Assembly: GCA_000993615.1 (NCBI GenBank)
Contig: LBWM01000004.1
Location: 1-64,000 of the forward strand
DNA: 64,000 nucleotides
Origin: Candidatus Peregrinibacteria bacterium GW2011_GWF2_39_17
Lineage (GTDB): Bacteria > Patescibacteriota > Gracilibacteria > UBA1369 > UBA12473
Direction: 5' to 3'
Position numbers and translations under genes: made by a program. Position 1 is the first letter of the stretch, and the number at the start of each line of letters is the position of its first letter. The notes under the pieces were generated by a model. That model worked only from the letters and a program-made list of their open reading frames with translations. It had not been told where the DNA came from and ran no database searches. Shown piece after piece: positions 9,201 through 18,470 of the stretch.

Positions 9201-10199
9201 TTATTCCGCAATTAAACTTTTGATAATTTTGATCATGGTTTCTTTTTCTTTCGGGTCGCTTTCGGCGATAAGTAAAGCAAGCGCAGTCAAGGCATTATCA
9301 TTGATTTTTCGCTCGCCGGATTTTTTGAAAAGATAATTTAATTTGTCCAGAAAATAGACAAACAAAAACGCCGCTGAACGTTTATTTCCATCGAGAAAAG
9401 GATGATCTTTGATAATTAAATAAAGCAAATGTGCCGCCTTGTCTTCAATAGTTGGATACAGTTCTTCTTTACCAAATGTCTGGTACAGCCCCTTTATAAT
9501 GCCATCAAAACTTCCGCCTCTTTTCTGACCAAACAAATCGCCAGCTTCTTTTTTAGAAATAAGCTCATTTTTTAATTCAGCGATAATTTTTAGGCAATCT
9601 CCATATTTTAAAACAAATTTTGTTTTTCTGCCTTTTCCGACGCTTAAATTGCCTTTATCATATTGTCCCAGCAGAGAGAGTGTTTTGGAATAATCCACCA
9701 ATAAATTCAAAATCTCAGTTTCTTGTCCTTGCAATAATTCCTTTTTTGACTGCTTTTGCAAAAATAAAACAGCCTCTTGGAGCTCGTGAAATTTATTTTG
9801 CGTTTCAAGCAATCTTTTTTCATTTATAGCGTAACCTTTAAGCACATATTGTCGTAATGTTTTCGTTGCCCATTGGCGAAATTTAGTAGCATTGGCAGAA
9901 TTAACCCGATAACCAATAGAAAGAATAAGATCTAAATTATAGTATTCCACCTTTCTTTTCACCGCTCTTTTCCCTTCTATTTGAACTGTTTCCGAAATGG
10001 AAACAGTTGATTTTCTGCCCAGTTCACCAATGTCAAAAATGTTTTTAACATGCTTGGAAATAGCCGCTTTTTGCACATTAAAAAGAGCGCCGACTTGTTG
10101 CTGTGTCAAAAAAATTGTTCCTTTTCCGGCATCAAAACGCACTTCTACCGCCCCGCTTGGAGCCTGATAAATCGCAATTTGTTTGCTATCTTTTTTCAT
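9201..10199 (-). CDS. RhuM-domain protein fused to a Fic domain
   Basis: With the ATG at 10199 (2 nt after the hsdM stop) the product is 332 residues. A longer frame reaches 10238 but would overlap hsdM. The N-terminal half (about 1-150) resembles the RhuM 'virulence protein' family: DNA-binding-like LTQQQVGALF, then YYNLDLILSIGYRVNS and FRQWAT. The C-terminal half is a Fic/Doc domain with a full HPFLDGNKRS motif at residues 266-275, so AMP-transfer or related nucleotide transfer to a protein is plausible. RhuM-Fic proteins are known companions of type I-like restriction loci. Here the gene sits between methylase and specificity subunit with 2-nt gaps on both sides. Its target is unknown. Confidence 0.85.
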   Translation of the reverse strand: MKKDSKQIAIYQAPSGAVEVRFDAGKGTIFLTQQQVGALFNVQKAAISKHVKNIFDIGELGRKSTVSISETVQIEGKRAVKRKVEYYNLDLILSIGYRVNSANATKFRQWATKTLRQYVLKGYAINEKRLLETQNKFHELQEAVLFLQKQSKKELLQGQETEILNLLVDYSKTLSLLGQYDKGNLSVGKGRKTKFVLKYGDCLKIIAELKNELISKKEAGDLFGQKRGGSFDGIIKGLYQTFGKEELYPTIEDKAAHLLYLIIKDHPFLDGNKRSAAFLFVYFLDKLNYLFKKSGERKINDNALTALALLIAESDPKEKETMIKIIKSLIAE

Positions 10200-10201
10200 A
10201 A

Positions 10202-12244
10202 TTATTTCCAAAAACTTAATTCCTCTTCTTTTGCCCATTCAATAAACTTTTCTGCCACGCCGCCCTCCAATTCTCCGTCGTGGTTGTGCAAATCGTGATT
10301 AATTATCAAGTGGCCATTTTTATCCAATTTTGACTGACCGCCTCCGTTTTTCAAAAATACATATTCGCCGGAATTGTCTTTGCCTGATTTTTCCGAAACC
10401 GCAAAGAAAATTGGGTAGTCTTCAACTTTTGGGCAAAGCTTATCGTCCCATTTCTGCACAAAAAGTACGCTTGTCTTGGTTCCCGTGTGCGGTTTGAAAG
10501 TGTTTACATGGAGTCCGACAACCGCCAAAATTCTAGCTTTTTCGGAAATATACTCACGAATATTTTTGTCCGAGGTATTGTTGAAACGGCCTTGCGGTAA
10601 GACAATCGCCATTCTTCCGCCCGACTTTAAAAAATTTAAGTTTCTTTCAATAAACAAAATGTCGCGTCCGACTTTTGATTTTGGTTTATTCTTGTCGTTG
10701 TAGCCAAGATCGTATTTATGGATTATACGGGATTCTTTGATGTCTCCGGCAAAAGGTGGATTTGCCATAAGAATATCAAAATTAAATTCTTTGTAAGAAC
10801 TTTTATCTTTTTGCAGAGCTTCAAGTCTTTTTAATCCTGCGCCATACACTTCCAGCCAATCGCGATTTTGGATTGTCTCATTCCAGCGGTCATAATCAAG
10901 ATTGTTGAGGTGCAAAACATTGGTGTTTCCGTCTCCGGCAATCAGATTTAAGGTGCGAGCTACACGCACCACTTTTTCGTCAAAATCAATGCCAAAAACC
11001 TTAAGCACATTTTCTTTTTCATCTTCGGAAATATCCGTATTTTGAAATAGATGTCCCGTGATTTGGAAAATAGTGTGTACGGTAAATCCGCAAGAACCGG
11101 CGGCGGTGTCCACCATGTATTCACCAGCTTTGGGATTAAGCATTTTGACGCACATATCAATCACATGACGAGGCGTGAAGTATTGGCCTTTTTCTCCTTT
11201 TGATGACTTGTTGACCAAGTATTCAAAGGCTTCATCTATAATTTGTAAATTAGAATTGAAAAGTTTTATATCCTGTAAACTGGAAACGCTAACGGAAAGA
11301 TGAGAAGGTGAAAGCTGGATTTGGCTGGATTCGTCAAAAACGCCAGGCCATTTGGCTTTGGCTTCGTCAAAAAGTTTTTGGATTTTCTTTTTAAGTTCAC
11401 TTTCTGATTGTCCGGTATTTCTAAATTCCAAAACCCTGAAATTGGAATCATCAATTTTTACCAAAACTTCTTTCACCTTGTCATAATCTCCACGATCTTC
11501 TTTGCTTAACTTATCTTCAAGATAAATTTCCAAACGCATTTTATCTTTTTTACTCTGCAATTCATCGTACAGTTTAGTGAAAATCAGTTTAAATACTTCC
11601 TCAAAAACATCCACGCCAGCGTTTGCCAAAACCTCGTCTTCCATTTCCTGAATAATAGTTTTGAGCGATTTTCCCTCATTTGGAATTTTGTCTTTGATGA
11701 TTAAGTCTTTGAGGGTAAATCTTTCTTTTAAAATATCTTCAAGCGTTTGGTCGGCTTTTGGAATATCGGTAATGTCTTCAAAATAATTCGGGTCCTTGCG
11801 GTTGTAATGCGAAATTTGTCCGCCGTTGGTCCAAACGGCAATCGGCGCGCCGGTGGCGTTGGTGTAAGAACGAAGCTGATTTTTTCCGTCTTGGAGCTTT
11901 GGCTTTTTGATTTCAACGATGATGTATTCAACAGTCGGGCGGTCTTTGTCAAAAATAACAATATCAGCGGATTTTACCTCGCGACCAAAATGGATTGCAT
12001 GTTCAAATTTGATTCTCTTTTTTGGATAACCATATTCAAAAAGCAACTTCATCACATAGAGCTGACGAACAACTTCTTCCGGCCTTAAAATAATCTCCTT
12101 ATCGCGGATCGCGCAAGATACATAAAACTTACCATCTTTTACAATAATTCTCTGTTCAAGATCTCCAATTAATTTTGGATCGAACAATAAAAGACTGTAA
12201 TTTGAATCTTTTAAAATTTGCTGTAATTTATTATTTTCAGTCAT
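10202..12244 (-). CDS. hsdM: Fused PD-(D/E)XK nuclease-like / N6-adenine methylase (HsdM-type)
   Basis: From the ATG at 12244 the product is 680 residues; a GTG at 12265 is an alternative start. Residues about 55-135 match the HsdR N-terminal nuclease-like domain, with candidate catalytic D94 (SADIVIF), E111 and K113 (VEIKK) followed by QLRSY. Residues about 330-630 are an N6-adenine DNA methylase with the SAM motif DTAAGSCGF from D379 and the catalytic NPPF at 495-498. No separate HsdR translocase is in the window. A nuclease domain on the methylase plus a separate specificity subunit recalls BcgI-type (type IIB) enzymes. The alternative is that the domain is non-cleaving and hsdR lies elsewhere. 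Confidence 0.88.
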   Translation of the reverse strand: MTENNKLQQILKDSNYSLLLFDPKLIGDLEQRIIVKDGKFYVSCAIRDKEIILRPEEVVRQLYVMKLLFEYGYPKKRIKFEHAIHFGREVKSADIVIFDKDRPTVEYIIVEIKKPKLQDGKNQLRSYTNATGAPIAVWTNGGQISHYNRKDPNYFEDITDIPKADQTLEDILKERFTLKDLIIKDKIPNEGKSLKTIIQEMEDEVLANAGVDVFEEVFKLIFTKLYDELQSKKDKMRLEIYLEDKLSKEDRGDYDKVKEVLVKIDDSNFRVLEFRNTGQSESELKKKIQKLFDEAKAKWPGVFDESSQIQLSPSHLSVSVSSLQDIKLFNSNLQIIDEAFEYLVNKSSKGEKGQYFTPRHVIDMCVKMLNPKAGEYMVDTAAGSCGFTVHTIFQITGHLFQNTDISEDEKENVLKVFGIDFDEKVVRVARTLNLIAGDGNTNVLHLNNLDYDRWNETIQNRDWLEVYGAGLKRLEALQKDKSSYKEFNFDILMANPPFAGDIKESRIIHKYDLGYNDKNKPKSKVGRDILFIERNLNFLKSGGRMAIVLPQGRFNNTSDKNIREYISEKARILAVVGLHVNTFKPHTGTKTSVLFVQKWDDKLCPKVEDYPIFFAVSEKSGKDNSGEYVFLKNGGGQSKLDKNGHLIINHDLHNHDGELEGGVAEKFIEWAKEEELSFWK

Positions 12245-12274
12245 AACGTAACAAACAAAAATCACCTTATCCTC

Positions 12275-13675
12275 TTAATTTTTCTCACTCCTATTTTGCC
12301 CCAAATTATACCAATCAATACTTCGCGATAAAAACATCACCAAGGCCAAAATCACGAAAAGCCCAACGCTTCCTACTAATAAGGCATAATCTTGTAATTG
12401 CAAAAGCGAATAAAAAAATCCATACAAAGCCACCAAAATTAATGCCACTAAACCACTTGATCGTAACGATCTAAAAACAGCCCTTGAATAAGCAGCCACC
12501 AAAACCACAGTAGCGATTGTGGCCACCAAATACGCCAAAGCAAAAGCAATATATTCAGAAAGCGAAAGCAGCAACAAGTAAAAAAGACAAATCGCGAACC
12601 CAACTAAAAGATATTGCAAAGGATGCACTCGTTTCCGCTGAAAAATTTCTATAAAAAAGAAGCTCAAAAAAGTCAGAAAAATCATCATTAAGGCATATTT
12701 AACAGCTCTGGTGTTTTTTTGATAAGTATCCACTGGCAATAATAAATTAACCCCAAAAGCCGATCCCGCAATTAATTGCGGCTGCCCACCAGTAAATTCA
12801 TTACCATAAACAAAAGTCTCATCAAAACCCTTTCCATCTCTTGTGCTGGAAAATCCATAAGTTGCATCAAGCCATTCCTGCGGAAAACTCCGATTAAAAT
12901 GCAAGACATTCCAACTAGCCGTGAACCCCTCCTTTGAAATATCTCGTGTTGTTGGCAAAAAAGCACCGTCAAAGCTAGGGTTTGCCCAAGAAGAATTCAA
13001 ATTCGTCACCGTTGTTTTACCTACCGGATTAAAAGCCAACCACTCACTACCATTTAAGCGAAGATTTATTTTAAAATCATATTTATCATTTCCTGAATTA
13101 TTATTAGCAATTTTAATTGGGGCATTAACTCCTGAATCAAACAAATCAACATCCGGGATACCAGGCTCAAAACTCAATTTTTCTCCGTTCCAATCCAAAC
13201 CAAAATTCTCACTAATCCCTTTCATATCAGTAATTCCCATCGAGACATAAGCCTTTTCCCATAAAAAATAATTACTATTAAGTTTTAAAACCGAAACATC
13301 AGGGAAAAGAAAAGAACCGGAAATATTCAAATCAGTTGTATAAAGCACTAATTCATAAATACTTCGAGATCTAATTTCGGGCTCAACTACACCATCAATT
13401 TGTAAAGTCTCAGGAAGAAAATGAGCTGTCCCATTTTTATATTCAGTTGCATAAGGAACATTCAAAATCGGCCCCGTAAGCACCTGGGAATTAGCCCATT
13501 TAGAAGCAACCTCTATTTTAACATTAGAACTACGCATTTCCCTTTCCCTAATCACCCCATCAATTATCGAAGACGGAATCATTAAGATAAGCATCAAAAA
13601 CCCAATCGCAAAAATCTTTAACCCAATCGAATTACTCATCCAAGAGTTCAGACGACTAAAAAAAGAAGATTCCAT
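12275..13675 (-). CDS. creD: CreD-like inner-membrane protein
   Basis: A 466-residue membrane protein matching the CreD family in length and layout. There is one N-terminal helix (about 17-38), then a large extracytoplasmic beta-rich domain (about 50-320, with GPILNVPY), then a group of about six C-terminal helices (330-450). CreD proteins are linked to envelope integrity and, in Enterobacteria, to the CreBC regulon, but their biochemical role is unknown. No creBC-type two-component pair is here. The gene is co-oriented with and 30 nt upstream of hsdM, so co-transcription is possible but a functional link is doubtful. Confidence 0.85.
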   Translation of the reverse strand: MESSFFSRLNSWMSNSIGLKIFAIGFLMLILMIPSSIIDGVIREREMRSSNVKIEVASKWANSQVLTGPILNVPYATEYKNGTAHFLPETLQIDGVVEPEIRSRSIYELVLYTTDLNISGSFLFPDVSVLKLNSNYFLWEKAYVSMGITDMKGISENFGLDWNGEKLSFEPGIPDVDLFDSGVNAPIKIANNNSGNDKYDFKINLRLNGSEWLAFNPVGKTTVTNLNSSWANPSFDGAFLPTTRDISKEGFTASWNVLHFNRSFPQEWLDATYGFSSTRDGKGFDETFVYGNEFTGGQPQLIAGSAFGVNLLLPVDTYQKNTRAVKYALMMIFLTFLSFFFIEIFQRKRVHPLQYLLVGFAICLFYLLLLSLSEYIAFALAYLVATIATVVLVAAYSRAVFRSLRSSGLVALILVALYGFFYSLLQLQDYALLVGSVGLFVILALVMFLSRSIDWYNLGQNRSEKN

Positions 13676-13780
13676 AATGGTTTAAAGTTAATCAAGTATA
13701 TTTAGGCTAAATTATAGCAGTTTTAAATATTGCTACAATTAATTAATTCACCAACCAATTACACTTTTGCACTTTCCTCC

Positions 13781-13850
13781 CCACCCCTTCCGGGGGGCTA
13801 ACCACCCCTCAACCCCCTTATAGCACATCACCCCTGAACAAAACCTTTCA
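13781..13850. repeat. Intergenic repeat, copy A
   Basis: About 70 nt with a C-run/G-run hairpin (CCCCTTCCGGGG core) followed by TATAGCAC and, 8 nt later, CTGAACAAAACC. The same order of elements occurs in copies at 23271-23330 and 28191-28260. The rest of the window is AT-rich, so this island stands out in base composition. Confidence 0.8.
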
Positions 13851-13965
13851 AAAAAATGAAAAATCTATAAAAAATTCATAAACAAAACCACAAACGAGCC
13901 AAATAGCATAAATGCAGCCAAAACATTAAAATTTTATTAATAAATTACAAAATATAAAAAAAGAC

Positions 13966-13994
13966 TTGCACCACAAAAAATGATCAGGTAAAAT
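13966..13994 (+). promoter_or_regulatory. Promoter of the ribosomal-protein operon
   Basis: TTGCAC (13966-13971), a 17-nt spacer and TAAAAT (13989-13994). The start point would be near 14001, giving a leader of about 46 nt before infA. The nine genes that follow have no comparable internal promoter, so this site probably drives infA to rpsI. Confidence 0.6.
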
Positions 13995-14046
13995 CCTACC
14001 GCTCTAATCGGCGATGCCGTTTTAGTATAAGCTCTTTATCAGTTTT

Positions 14047-14370
14047 ATGGCCAAACAAGTAATTCAAGTATACGGAGTGATTCAAGAATGTCTTCCAAAC
14101 GCGACCTTTAGAGTAAAAATTGACGACCCGAATTACCCTAAAAATCACTTAATTCTATGCCACCTCTCTGGTAAAATGCGAGTTAATTATATCCGCATTA
14201 TCCCAGGAGATTACGTAACCGTTGAATTAACCCCCTACGATTTATCCAAAGGAAGAATTGTCTATCGCCACAAATCAAAACCTAAAGAAGCTCTAAATTC
14301 CCCTGAACAAATTTCCGAACCAGAAGAAGCTAAACCCGCAGAAAACTCTGCGCCCACCGAAACCCCCTAA
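14047..14370 (+). CDS. infA: Translation initiation factor IF-1 with C-terminal tail
   Basis: Residues 1-75 are a normal S1/OB-fold IF-1: [24 protein letters not shown], and [14 protein letters not shown] followed by KGRIVYR. IF-1 binds the A site of the 30S subunit during initiation. The product is 107 residues against the usual 72 or so because of an added acidic, Pro/Glu-rich tail of about 32 residues ([18 protein letters not shown]). The gene leads the operon directly, without the secY-adk-map genes that often precede it. No Shine-Dalgarno site is present. Confidence 0.95.
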   Translation: MAKQVIQVYGVIQECLPNATFRVKIDDPNYPKNHLILCHLSGKMRVNYIRIIPGDYVTVELTPYDLSKGRIVYRHKSKPKEALNSPEQISEPEEAKPAENSAPTETP

Positions 14371-14380
14371 CTAAAAATAC

Positions 14381-14494
14381 ATGAAAGTTAAAAGCTCTAT
14401 TAAAATAATTTGTGATAAATGTCAACACATTTGCCGTCGTGGCGTAAAAAGAGTAATTTGTAAAAACCCACGCCACAAACAACGCCAAGGGTAA
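14381..14494 (+). CDS. rpmJ: 50S ribosomal protein L36
   Basis: A 37-residue protein with the canonical L36 sequence pattern, [14 protein letters not shown] at the start and NPRHKQRQG at the end. The zinc ligands C11, C14, C27 and H32 are all present, so this is the zinc-binding C+ form. It begins 10 nt after the infA stop, the usual infA-rpmJ-rpsM order. L36 stabilises 23S rRNA near the peptidyl-transferase centre. Confidence 0.97.
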   Translation: MKVKSSIKIICDKCQHICRRGVKRVICKNPRHKQRQG

Positions 14495-14538
14495 AAGCTC
14501 TCAAAATCGTTAACTTAATCAAATCTTAATATCTAAAT

Positions 14539-14922
14539 ATGGTTCGAATCGCTGGAGTTAATCTCCCCAATGAAAAAAGAATTACCATTGCTCTAACCTA
14601 TGTCTACGGCATTGGACGTTCATTAAGTAGAAAAATACTAACAGAACTAAATATTAGCGAAAATGTTAGAACCAAAGATTTAAGTGAAATTGACGAAAAA
14701 AAATTACGCGAAGCTATTGATAAAGTCCCAACCGAAGGTGACTTACGCCGCAAAAAAACCCTGGACATCAAAAGATTACAAGAAATTGGCTCTTACCGAG
14801 GTTTTCGGCATCGTCGTCGCTTACCCTCAAGGGGACAAAAAACCCGTTGTAATGCCCGCACCCTGCGAGGCAAAAAATCAGTTGGCGTTGGCAGCGGAAG
14901 GGCTAAAGAAACTAAGAAATAA
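14539..14922 (+). CDS. rpsM: 30S ribosomal protein S13
   Basis: A 127-residue protein with the S13 hallmarks: [14 protein letters not shown] at the start, the helix-two-turns-helix [15 protein letters not shown], and the C-terminal [18 protein letters not shown] with a lysine/arginine tail that contacts P-site tRNA. Its position between rpmJ and rpsK is standard. The 44 nt before it hold no Shine-Dalgarno site. Confidence 0.97.
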   Translation: MVRIAGVNLPNEKRITIALTYVYGIGRSLSRKILTELNISENVRTKDLSEIDEKKLREAIDKVPTEGDLRRKKTLDIKRLQEIGSYRGFRHRRRLPSRGQKTRCNARTLRGKKSVGVGSGRAKETKK

Positions 14923-14959
14923 ATTATTCCTAAGCGTTACTCTTTAAACAATTATCCTT

Positions 14960-15364
14960 ATGGCCGAAGCTCCAAAAAAGACGAAAACGAAGAAAAAATC
15001 TTCACGAAAAAAAATTAATGTCCCCGAAGGACGCGTTAATATTATGGCTGGCTACAATAACACCTTAATTACCATTACTGATCCTATTGGAAACGCCATT
15101 GCGTGGAGTTCATCGGGAGCAAGTGGCTTTAAGGGAACCAAAAAAGCAACTCCCTATGCAGCGCAAGTAGCAGCCGAAAACGCTACAGAAAAGGCAAAAG
15201 CCTACGGCCTAACCAAAGTTAATGTTTTTGTTAAGGGAATAGGCAATGGCCGAGAACAAGCTCTCCGCGGCCTAATCGCTAGCGGACTTGAAATTCAATC
15301 AATCACCGATATCACCCCCGTCCCCCATAATGGTTGCCGCAAAAGAAGAGTACGCCGCGTCTAA
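14960..15364 (+). CDS. rpsK: 30S ribosomal protein S11
   Basis: A 134-residue protein with the S11 core ([47 protein letters not shown]) and the conserved C-terminal [16 protein letters not shown]. The first 20 residues form a lysine-rich extension. S11 lies in the 30S platform and contacts mRNA near the E site. It is the fourth gene of the operon. Confidence 0.97.
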   Translation: MAEAPKKTKTKKKSSRKKINVPEGRVNIMAGYNNTLITITDPIGNAIAWSSSGASGFKGTKKATPYAAQVAAENATEKAKAYGLTKVNVFVKGIGNGREQALRGLIASGLEIQSITDITPVPHNGCRKRRVRRV

Positions 15365-15419
15365 AATTACTTCCAAATCTTTTTCTCTTTTTCCTAATCA
15401 CTCACTACCAACTTAATCT

Positions 15420-16040
15420 ATGTCACGATATACCGGCCCCAAAGCGAGACATTGCCGACGTTTCGGTGTCAATATTTATGGCGCTGATAAATATGATAAA
15501 ATCTTAGCTAAACGCGATTATCCACCTGGGTTGCATGGAAAAACTCAATTTTCTAAAAAAACAGAGTTCAGAAAGCAACTTGAAGAAAAGCAAAAAGCAC
15601 GTTTCATGTTTGGAATAAGCGAAAAACAATTTCGAAATTATTATGTTAAAGCAGATAAAAGTTCAGCTATTACCGGTGACGAATTGCTAAGACTTTTAGA
15701 AAAAAGACTCGATAACGTTCTTTACAGATCAGGATTTGCCAACACTAGAGCTCAAGCCAGACAAATGGTTAGCCATGGCCTTGCCCTGTTAAACAAAACA
15801 AGAGTCACTATCCCTTCCCAGCAAATTAAAATTGGCGACAAGATTGAAATTCGGCCTCAAAACTTAGAAAGCCCCCTTTTCGCGATACTTAAAAGCGGCA
15901 AAAAGAAAATTAATCCAGCCAGATGGCTTACTGTTGATCCAAAAAACCTTACTATTGAAATTTTATCCTTACCCGAAGTAGATGATCTAGAAAAAAGCAT
16001 TGAAAGTCACCTTATTGTTGAATTTTATTCTAAATCCTAA
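15420..16040 (+). CDS. rpsD: 30S ribosomal protein S4
   Basis: A 206-residue protein of normal S4 length. It starts MSRYTGPKARHCRRFG, contains the PPGLHG segment and the EKQKARFMFGISEKQFRNYY region, and has an S4 RNA-binding domain (RLDNVLYRSGFANTRAQARQ, with VSHG and the basic NPARWL segment). S4 initiates 30S assembly and in many bacteria represses its own operon. No such operator structure could be confirmed here by eye. Confidence 0.97.
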   Translation: MSRYTGPKARHCRRFGVNIYGADKYDKILAKRDYPPGLHGKTQFSKKTEFRKQLEEKQKARFMFGISEKQFRNYYVKADKSSAITGDELLRLLEKRLDNVLYRSGFANTRAQARQMVSHGLALLNKTRVTIPSQQIKIGDKIEIRPQNLESPLFAILKSGKKKINPARWLTVDPKNLTIEILSLPEVDDLEKSIESHLIVEFYSKS

Positions 16041-16068
16041 TCTTTCTAATCCTTAACTCGCTCCTTTC

Positions 16069-17064
16069 ATGCATATCATTCAAGCTGAAATTGGGCTCCC
16101 CAAAATTGAATCCAAATCCATTGGGGAAAATCGTGTTATGTTCACTATTGCCCCACTTCCGCAAGGCTATGGAGCAACTCTTGGCAATGCCCTCAGGCGA
16201 GTTCTCATTTCTTCATTGCCTGGAGCAGCCGTTTCTTTAGTAAAGATTAAAGGGGTTTCTCATGAATACAGCACAATTAAAGGGGTAAGAGAAAGTATTC
16301 TCGATATTACCCTTAATCTAAAACAGATTCAGTTAAAAAAAGAAACCAAGGAACCATCCATTATTACCCTTAAAAAAACTGGCCCTGGCGAAATTTTGGC
16401 TAAGGATTTTCAGTGTCCAACCGGCGTAGAAATCCTCAATCCTGATCTCTATATCACCAGCCTAGACAATAAATCAACTGCCCTAGAAATGGAGCTTACT
16501 GTTGAAAAAGGAGTTGGCTATCGACCTGCCAAGCTTCAAAAAAATGATGAATTAAACTTAATTCAAATTGATGCCAGTTTTTCACCTTTAACTCATATTC
16601 GCTACGACGTCGAAAACACCCGCGTAGGAGAAATGACCAATCTTGATAAATTAATCCTAGAAGTGGAGACCAATGGCGCTATTACTCCTGAAGATGCCCT
16701 TAAGTTCGCAGCTAATATTTTAAAATCCTACTACGAACTTTTCGACATTAGCGGCGAAATGCCAGAAAACGATTTTATGAGCGATATTGGTTCAATTATG
16801 ACTAAAAGCGCTAATGATAACCAAGCTACACCTGGCCAAGAATCCTACACCCCTATTGAAATTCTAGGACTTTCACCTCGCACTCTTAATGCACTAATTA
16901 ATGGAGGTATTGGATCAATTGAACAACTCGTGAAATGTTCGGAATCAAAATTAACCAATTTACGAGGTTTTGGGAAAAAAGCTCTTAACGAAGTTCGCGA
17001 AGCTCTAGCTCCAAGAGGCCTAAATCTTAACGGCGAAGGGAGCGAAAATATAACCGAAGAATAA
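16069..17064 (+). CDS. rpoA: RNA polymerase alpha subunit
   Basis: A 331-residue protein with both alpha domains. The N-terminal dimerisation domain (about 1-235) includes GYGATLGNALRRVLISSLPG and TPEDALKFAANILKSYYELF. The C-terminal helix-hairpin-helix domain (about 262-320) includes LGLSPRTLNALINGGI and LRGFGKKALNEVREAL. Length and order are normal. The C-terminal domain would contact UP elements and activators. Confidence 0.98.
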   Translation: MHIIQAEIGLPKIESKSIGENRVMFTIAPLPQGYGATLGNALRRVLISSLPGAAVSLVKIKGVSHEYSTIKGVRESILDITLNLKQIQLKKETKEPSIITLKKTGPGEILAKDFQCPTGVEILNPDLYITSLDNKSTALEMELTVEKGVGYRPAKLQKNDELNLIQIDASFSPLTHIRYDVENTRVGEMTNLDKLILEVETNGAITPEDALKFAANILKSYYELFDISGEMPENDFMSDIGSIMTKSANDNQATPGQESYTPIEILGLSPRTLNALINGGIGSIEQLVKCSESKLTNLRGFGKKALNEVREALAPRGLNLNGEGSENITEE

Positions 17065-17093
17065 AGAATCATTTATTTATAATAAAACTGCCC

Positions 17094-17465
17094 ATGCGCC
17101 ATCGCGTTAACAAAGTAAAATTAGGACGAGAAAAAGATCATTTAAAATCTTTACTTAAAAATCTAGCAACTTCCCTAGTCCTTTACGAAAAAATCAAAAC
17201 CACGAAACCAAAAGCTAAAGCAGTTGCTCCCAAAGTTGAAAGACTTATTACCTTGGCCAAAGCAGCCGACACCGGCAAAAAATCACAACGAGAAGTAATT
17301 AGAACCATGCAAAAGAATTTATTTGATGAAAATGCCACTAGAAAATTACTAGAAGAATTAGCTAAGCGTTACACTGACCGATCTTCTGGCTTTACTAGAA
17401 TTGTTAATATTGGCATCAGAGACGGTGATGCCGCCACCATGGTCCAACTTGAATTACTTCCCTAA
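17094..17465 (+). CDS. rplQ: 50S ribosomal protein L17
   Basis: A 123-residue L17, starting MRHRVNKVKLGREKDHLKSL, with LATSLVLYEKIKTTKPKAK and ending GFTRIVNIGIRDGDAATMVQ. It directly follows rpoA, as in most bacteria. L17 lies close to the polypeptide exit tunnel of the 50S subunit. Confidence 0.97.
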   Translation: MRHRVNKVKLGREKDHLKSLLKNLATSLVLYEKIKTTKPKAKAVAPKVERLITLAKAADTGKKSQREVIRTMQKNLFDENATRKLLEELAKRYTDRSSGFTRIVNIGIRDGDAATMVQLELLP

Positions 17466-17496
17466 ACCCACTATAAATCACTCTTATTAACTCAAT

Positions 17497-17937
17497 ATGA
17501 AATCCACCCCTGCTGCCAAACTCAGTGATTTTACTGCCCATAGACAATGGTATCTGGTTGATGCCCAAGATTGCATCCTAGGCAAACTCGCAACTGTTGT
17601 TGCAGACACTCTTCGAGGGAAAACCAAGGCCGTATTCAGCCCTCATGTTGATTGCGGAGATTATGTTATTATTATTAATGCTGGCAAAGTAAAACTCACT
17701 GGCGCAAAAAGAGAAAAAAAGATTTATCGCCGACACAGTGGCTATTTGGGACATCTTAAAGAAGTGGTAGCCAAAGACGTCTTAGATAGGCAACCAAAAC
17801 GCGTCATTCAAGAAGCGGTAGCTGGCATGCTTCCCAAAAATAAACTGCGCAAACATTTCCTTGAAAAAATGTATATCTACGCCGAATCGGAACATAAACA
17901 CGCCGGCCAAAACCCTATTCCCCTTAAAATTAAATAA
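17497..17937 (+). CDS. rplM: 50S ribosomal protein L13
   Basis: A 146-residue L13 with WYLVDAQDCILGKLAT, the FSPHVDCGDYVIIINA segment, the RHSGYLGHLKE loop and the GMLPKNKLRKHFLEKMYIYA signature. It is the usual partner of rpsI and here is joined to the alpha operon, 31 nt after rplQ. L13 is an early 50S assembly protein. Confidence 0.97.
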   Translation: MKSTPAAKLSDFTAHRQWYLVDAQDCILGKLATVVADTLRGKTKAVFSPHVDCGDYVIIINAGKVKLTGAKREKKIYRRHSGYLGHLKEVVAKDVLDRQPKRVIQEAVAGMLPKNKLRKHFLEKMYIYAESEHKHAGQNPIPLKIK

Positions 17938-17966
17938 GAAATTTCTTAAAAACTATCCTAATTTCT

Positions 17967-18422
17967 ATGCCTACCAAGAAAAAAGAAGAAACCAACAATG
18001 AAGCCCCTGCTAACAAAGGATTACGTTTTAATGGCCCCAATTATTACGCTCACGGAAAACGCAAAACTTCAATTGCCCGGGTCAGACTTTATCCCAAAGG
18101 ACAAGGTCGTATTCTAATTAATAACATTTCTTATCGGGAATATCTAACTATTAAAGAAACTCACGAAATTGTAATCTCGCCGTTAATGCTTTGCGATCAA
18201 GTGAAAAATGTCGATATCGCCGTAAAAGTGGAAGGTGGTGGCCCACATTCGCAAGCAGAAGCAATTCGTCACGGAATTTCTAAAGCTTTACAAACCTTTA
18301 ATCCCGAATTTAGGCCTGTTTTAAAAAAAGCTGGCTTTTTAACACGAGATTCTCGCATTAAAGAACGCAAAAAATTCGGACTCAAACGTGCCAGAAGAGC
18401 TCCACAATTCAGCAAGCGTTAA
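17967..18422 (+). CDS. rpsI: 30S ribosomal protein S9
   Basis: A 151-residue S9 with a short charged N-terminal extension (about 25 residues) before YAHGKRKTSIARVRLYPKG. The core includes GGGPHSQAEAIRHGISKAL and DSRIKERKKFGLKRARRAPQ, and ends in the conserved basic tail QFSKR, whose terminal arginine touches P-site tRNA. It is the last gene of the operon and is followed by a terminator-like hairpin. Confidence 0.97.
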   Translation: MPTKKKEETNNEAPANKGLRFNGPNYYAHGKRKTSIARVRLYPKGQGRILINNISYREYLTIKETHEIVISPLMLCDQVKNVDIAVKVEGGGPHSQAEAIRHGISKALQTFNPEFRPVLKKAGFLTRDSRIKERKKFGLKRARRAPQFSKR

Positions 18423-18470
18423 TTTTTAGAATTAATATACCAATAGCAAATATACCTTTGGAGCTTTTAG

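Larger units (their letters stand above)
13676..14046 (-). other. Divergent intergenic region, 371 nt
   Basis: This stretch between creD (minus) and infA (plus) holds no credible gene. It contains one copy of the GC-rich intergenic repeat (13781-13850), a very AT-rich stretch (13851-13965) and the ribosomal-protein operon promoter (13966-13994). Both flanking genes read away from it. Confidence 0.8.

Noticed and set aside
7792-13675. Restriction-modification locus as part of a mobile element or prophage
   Set aside because: No integrase, transposase, att-like direct repeat or tRNA boundary is visible next to it.
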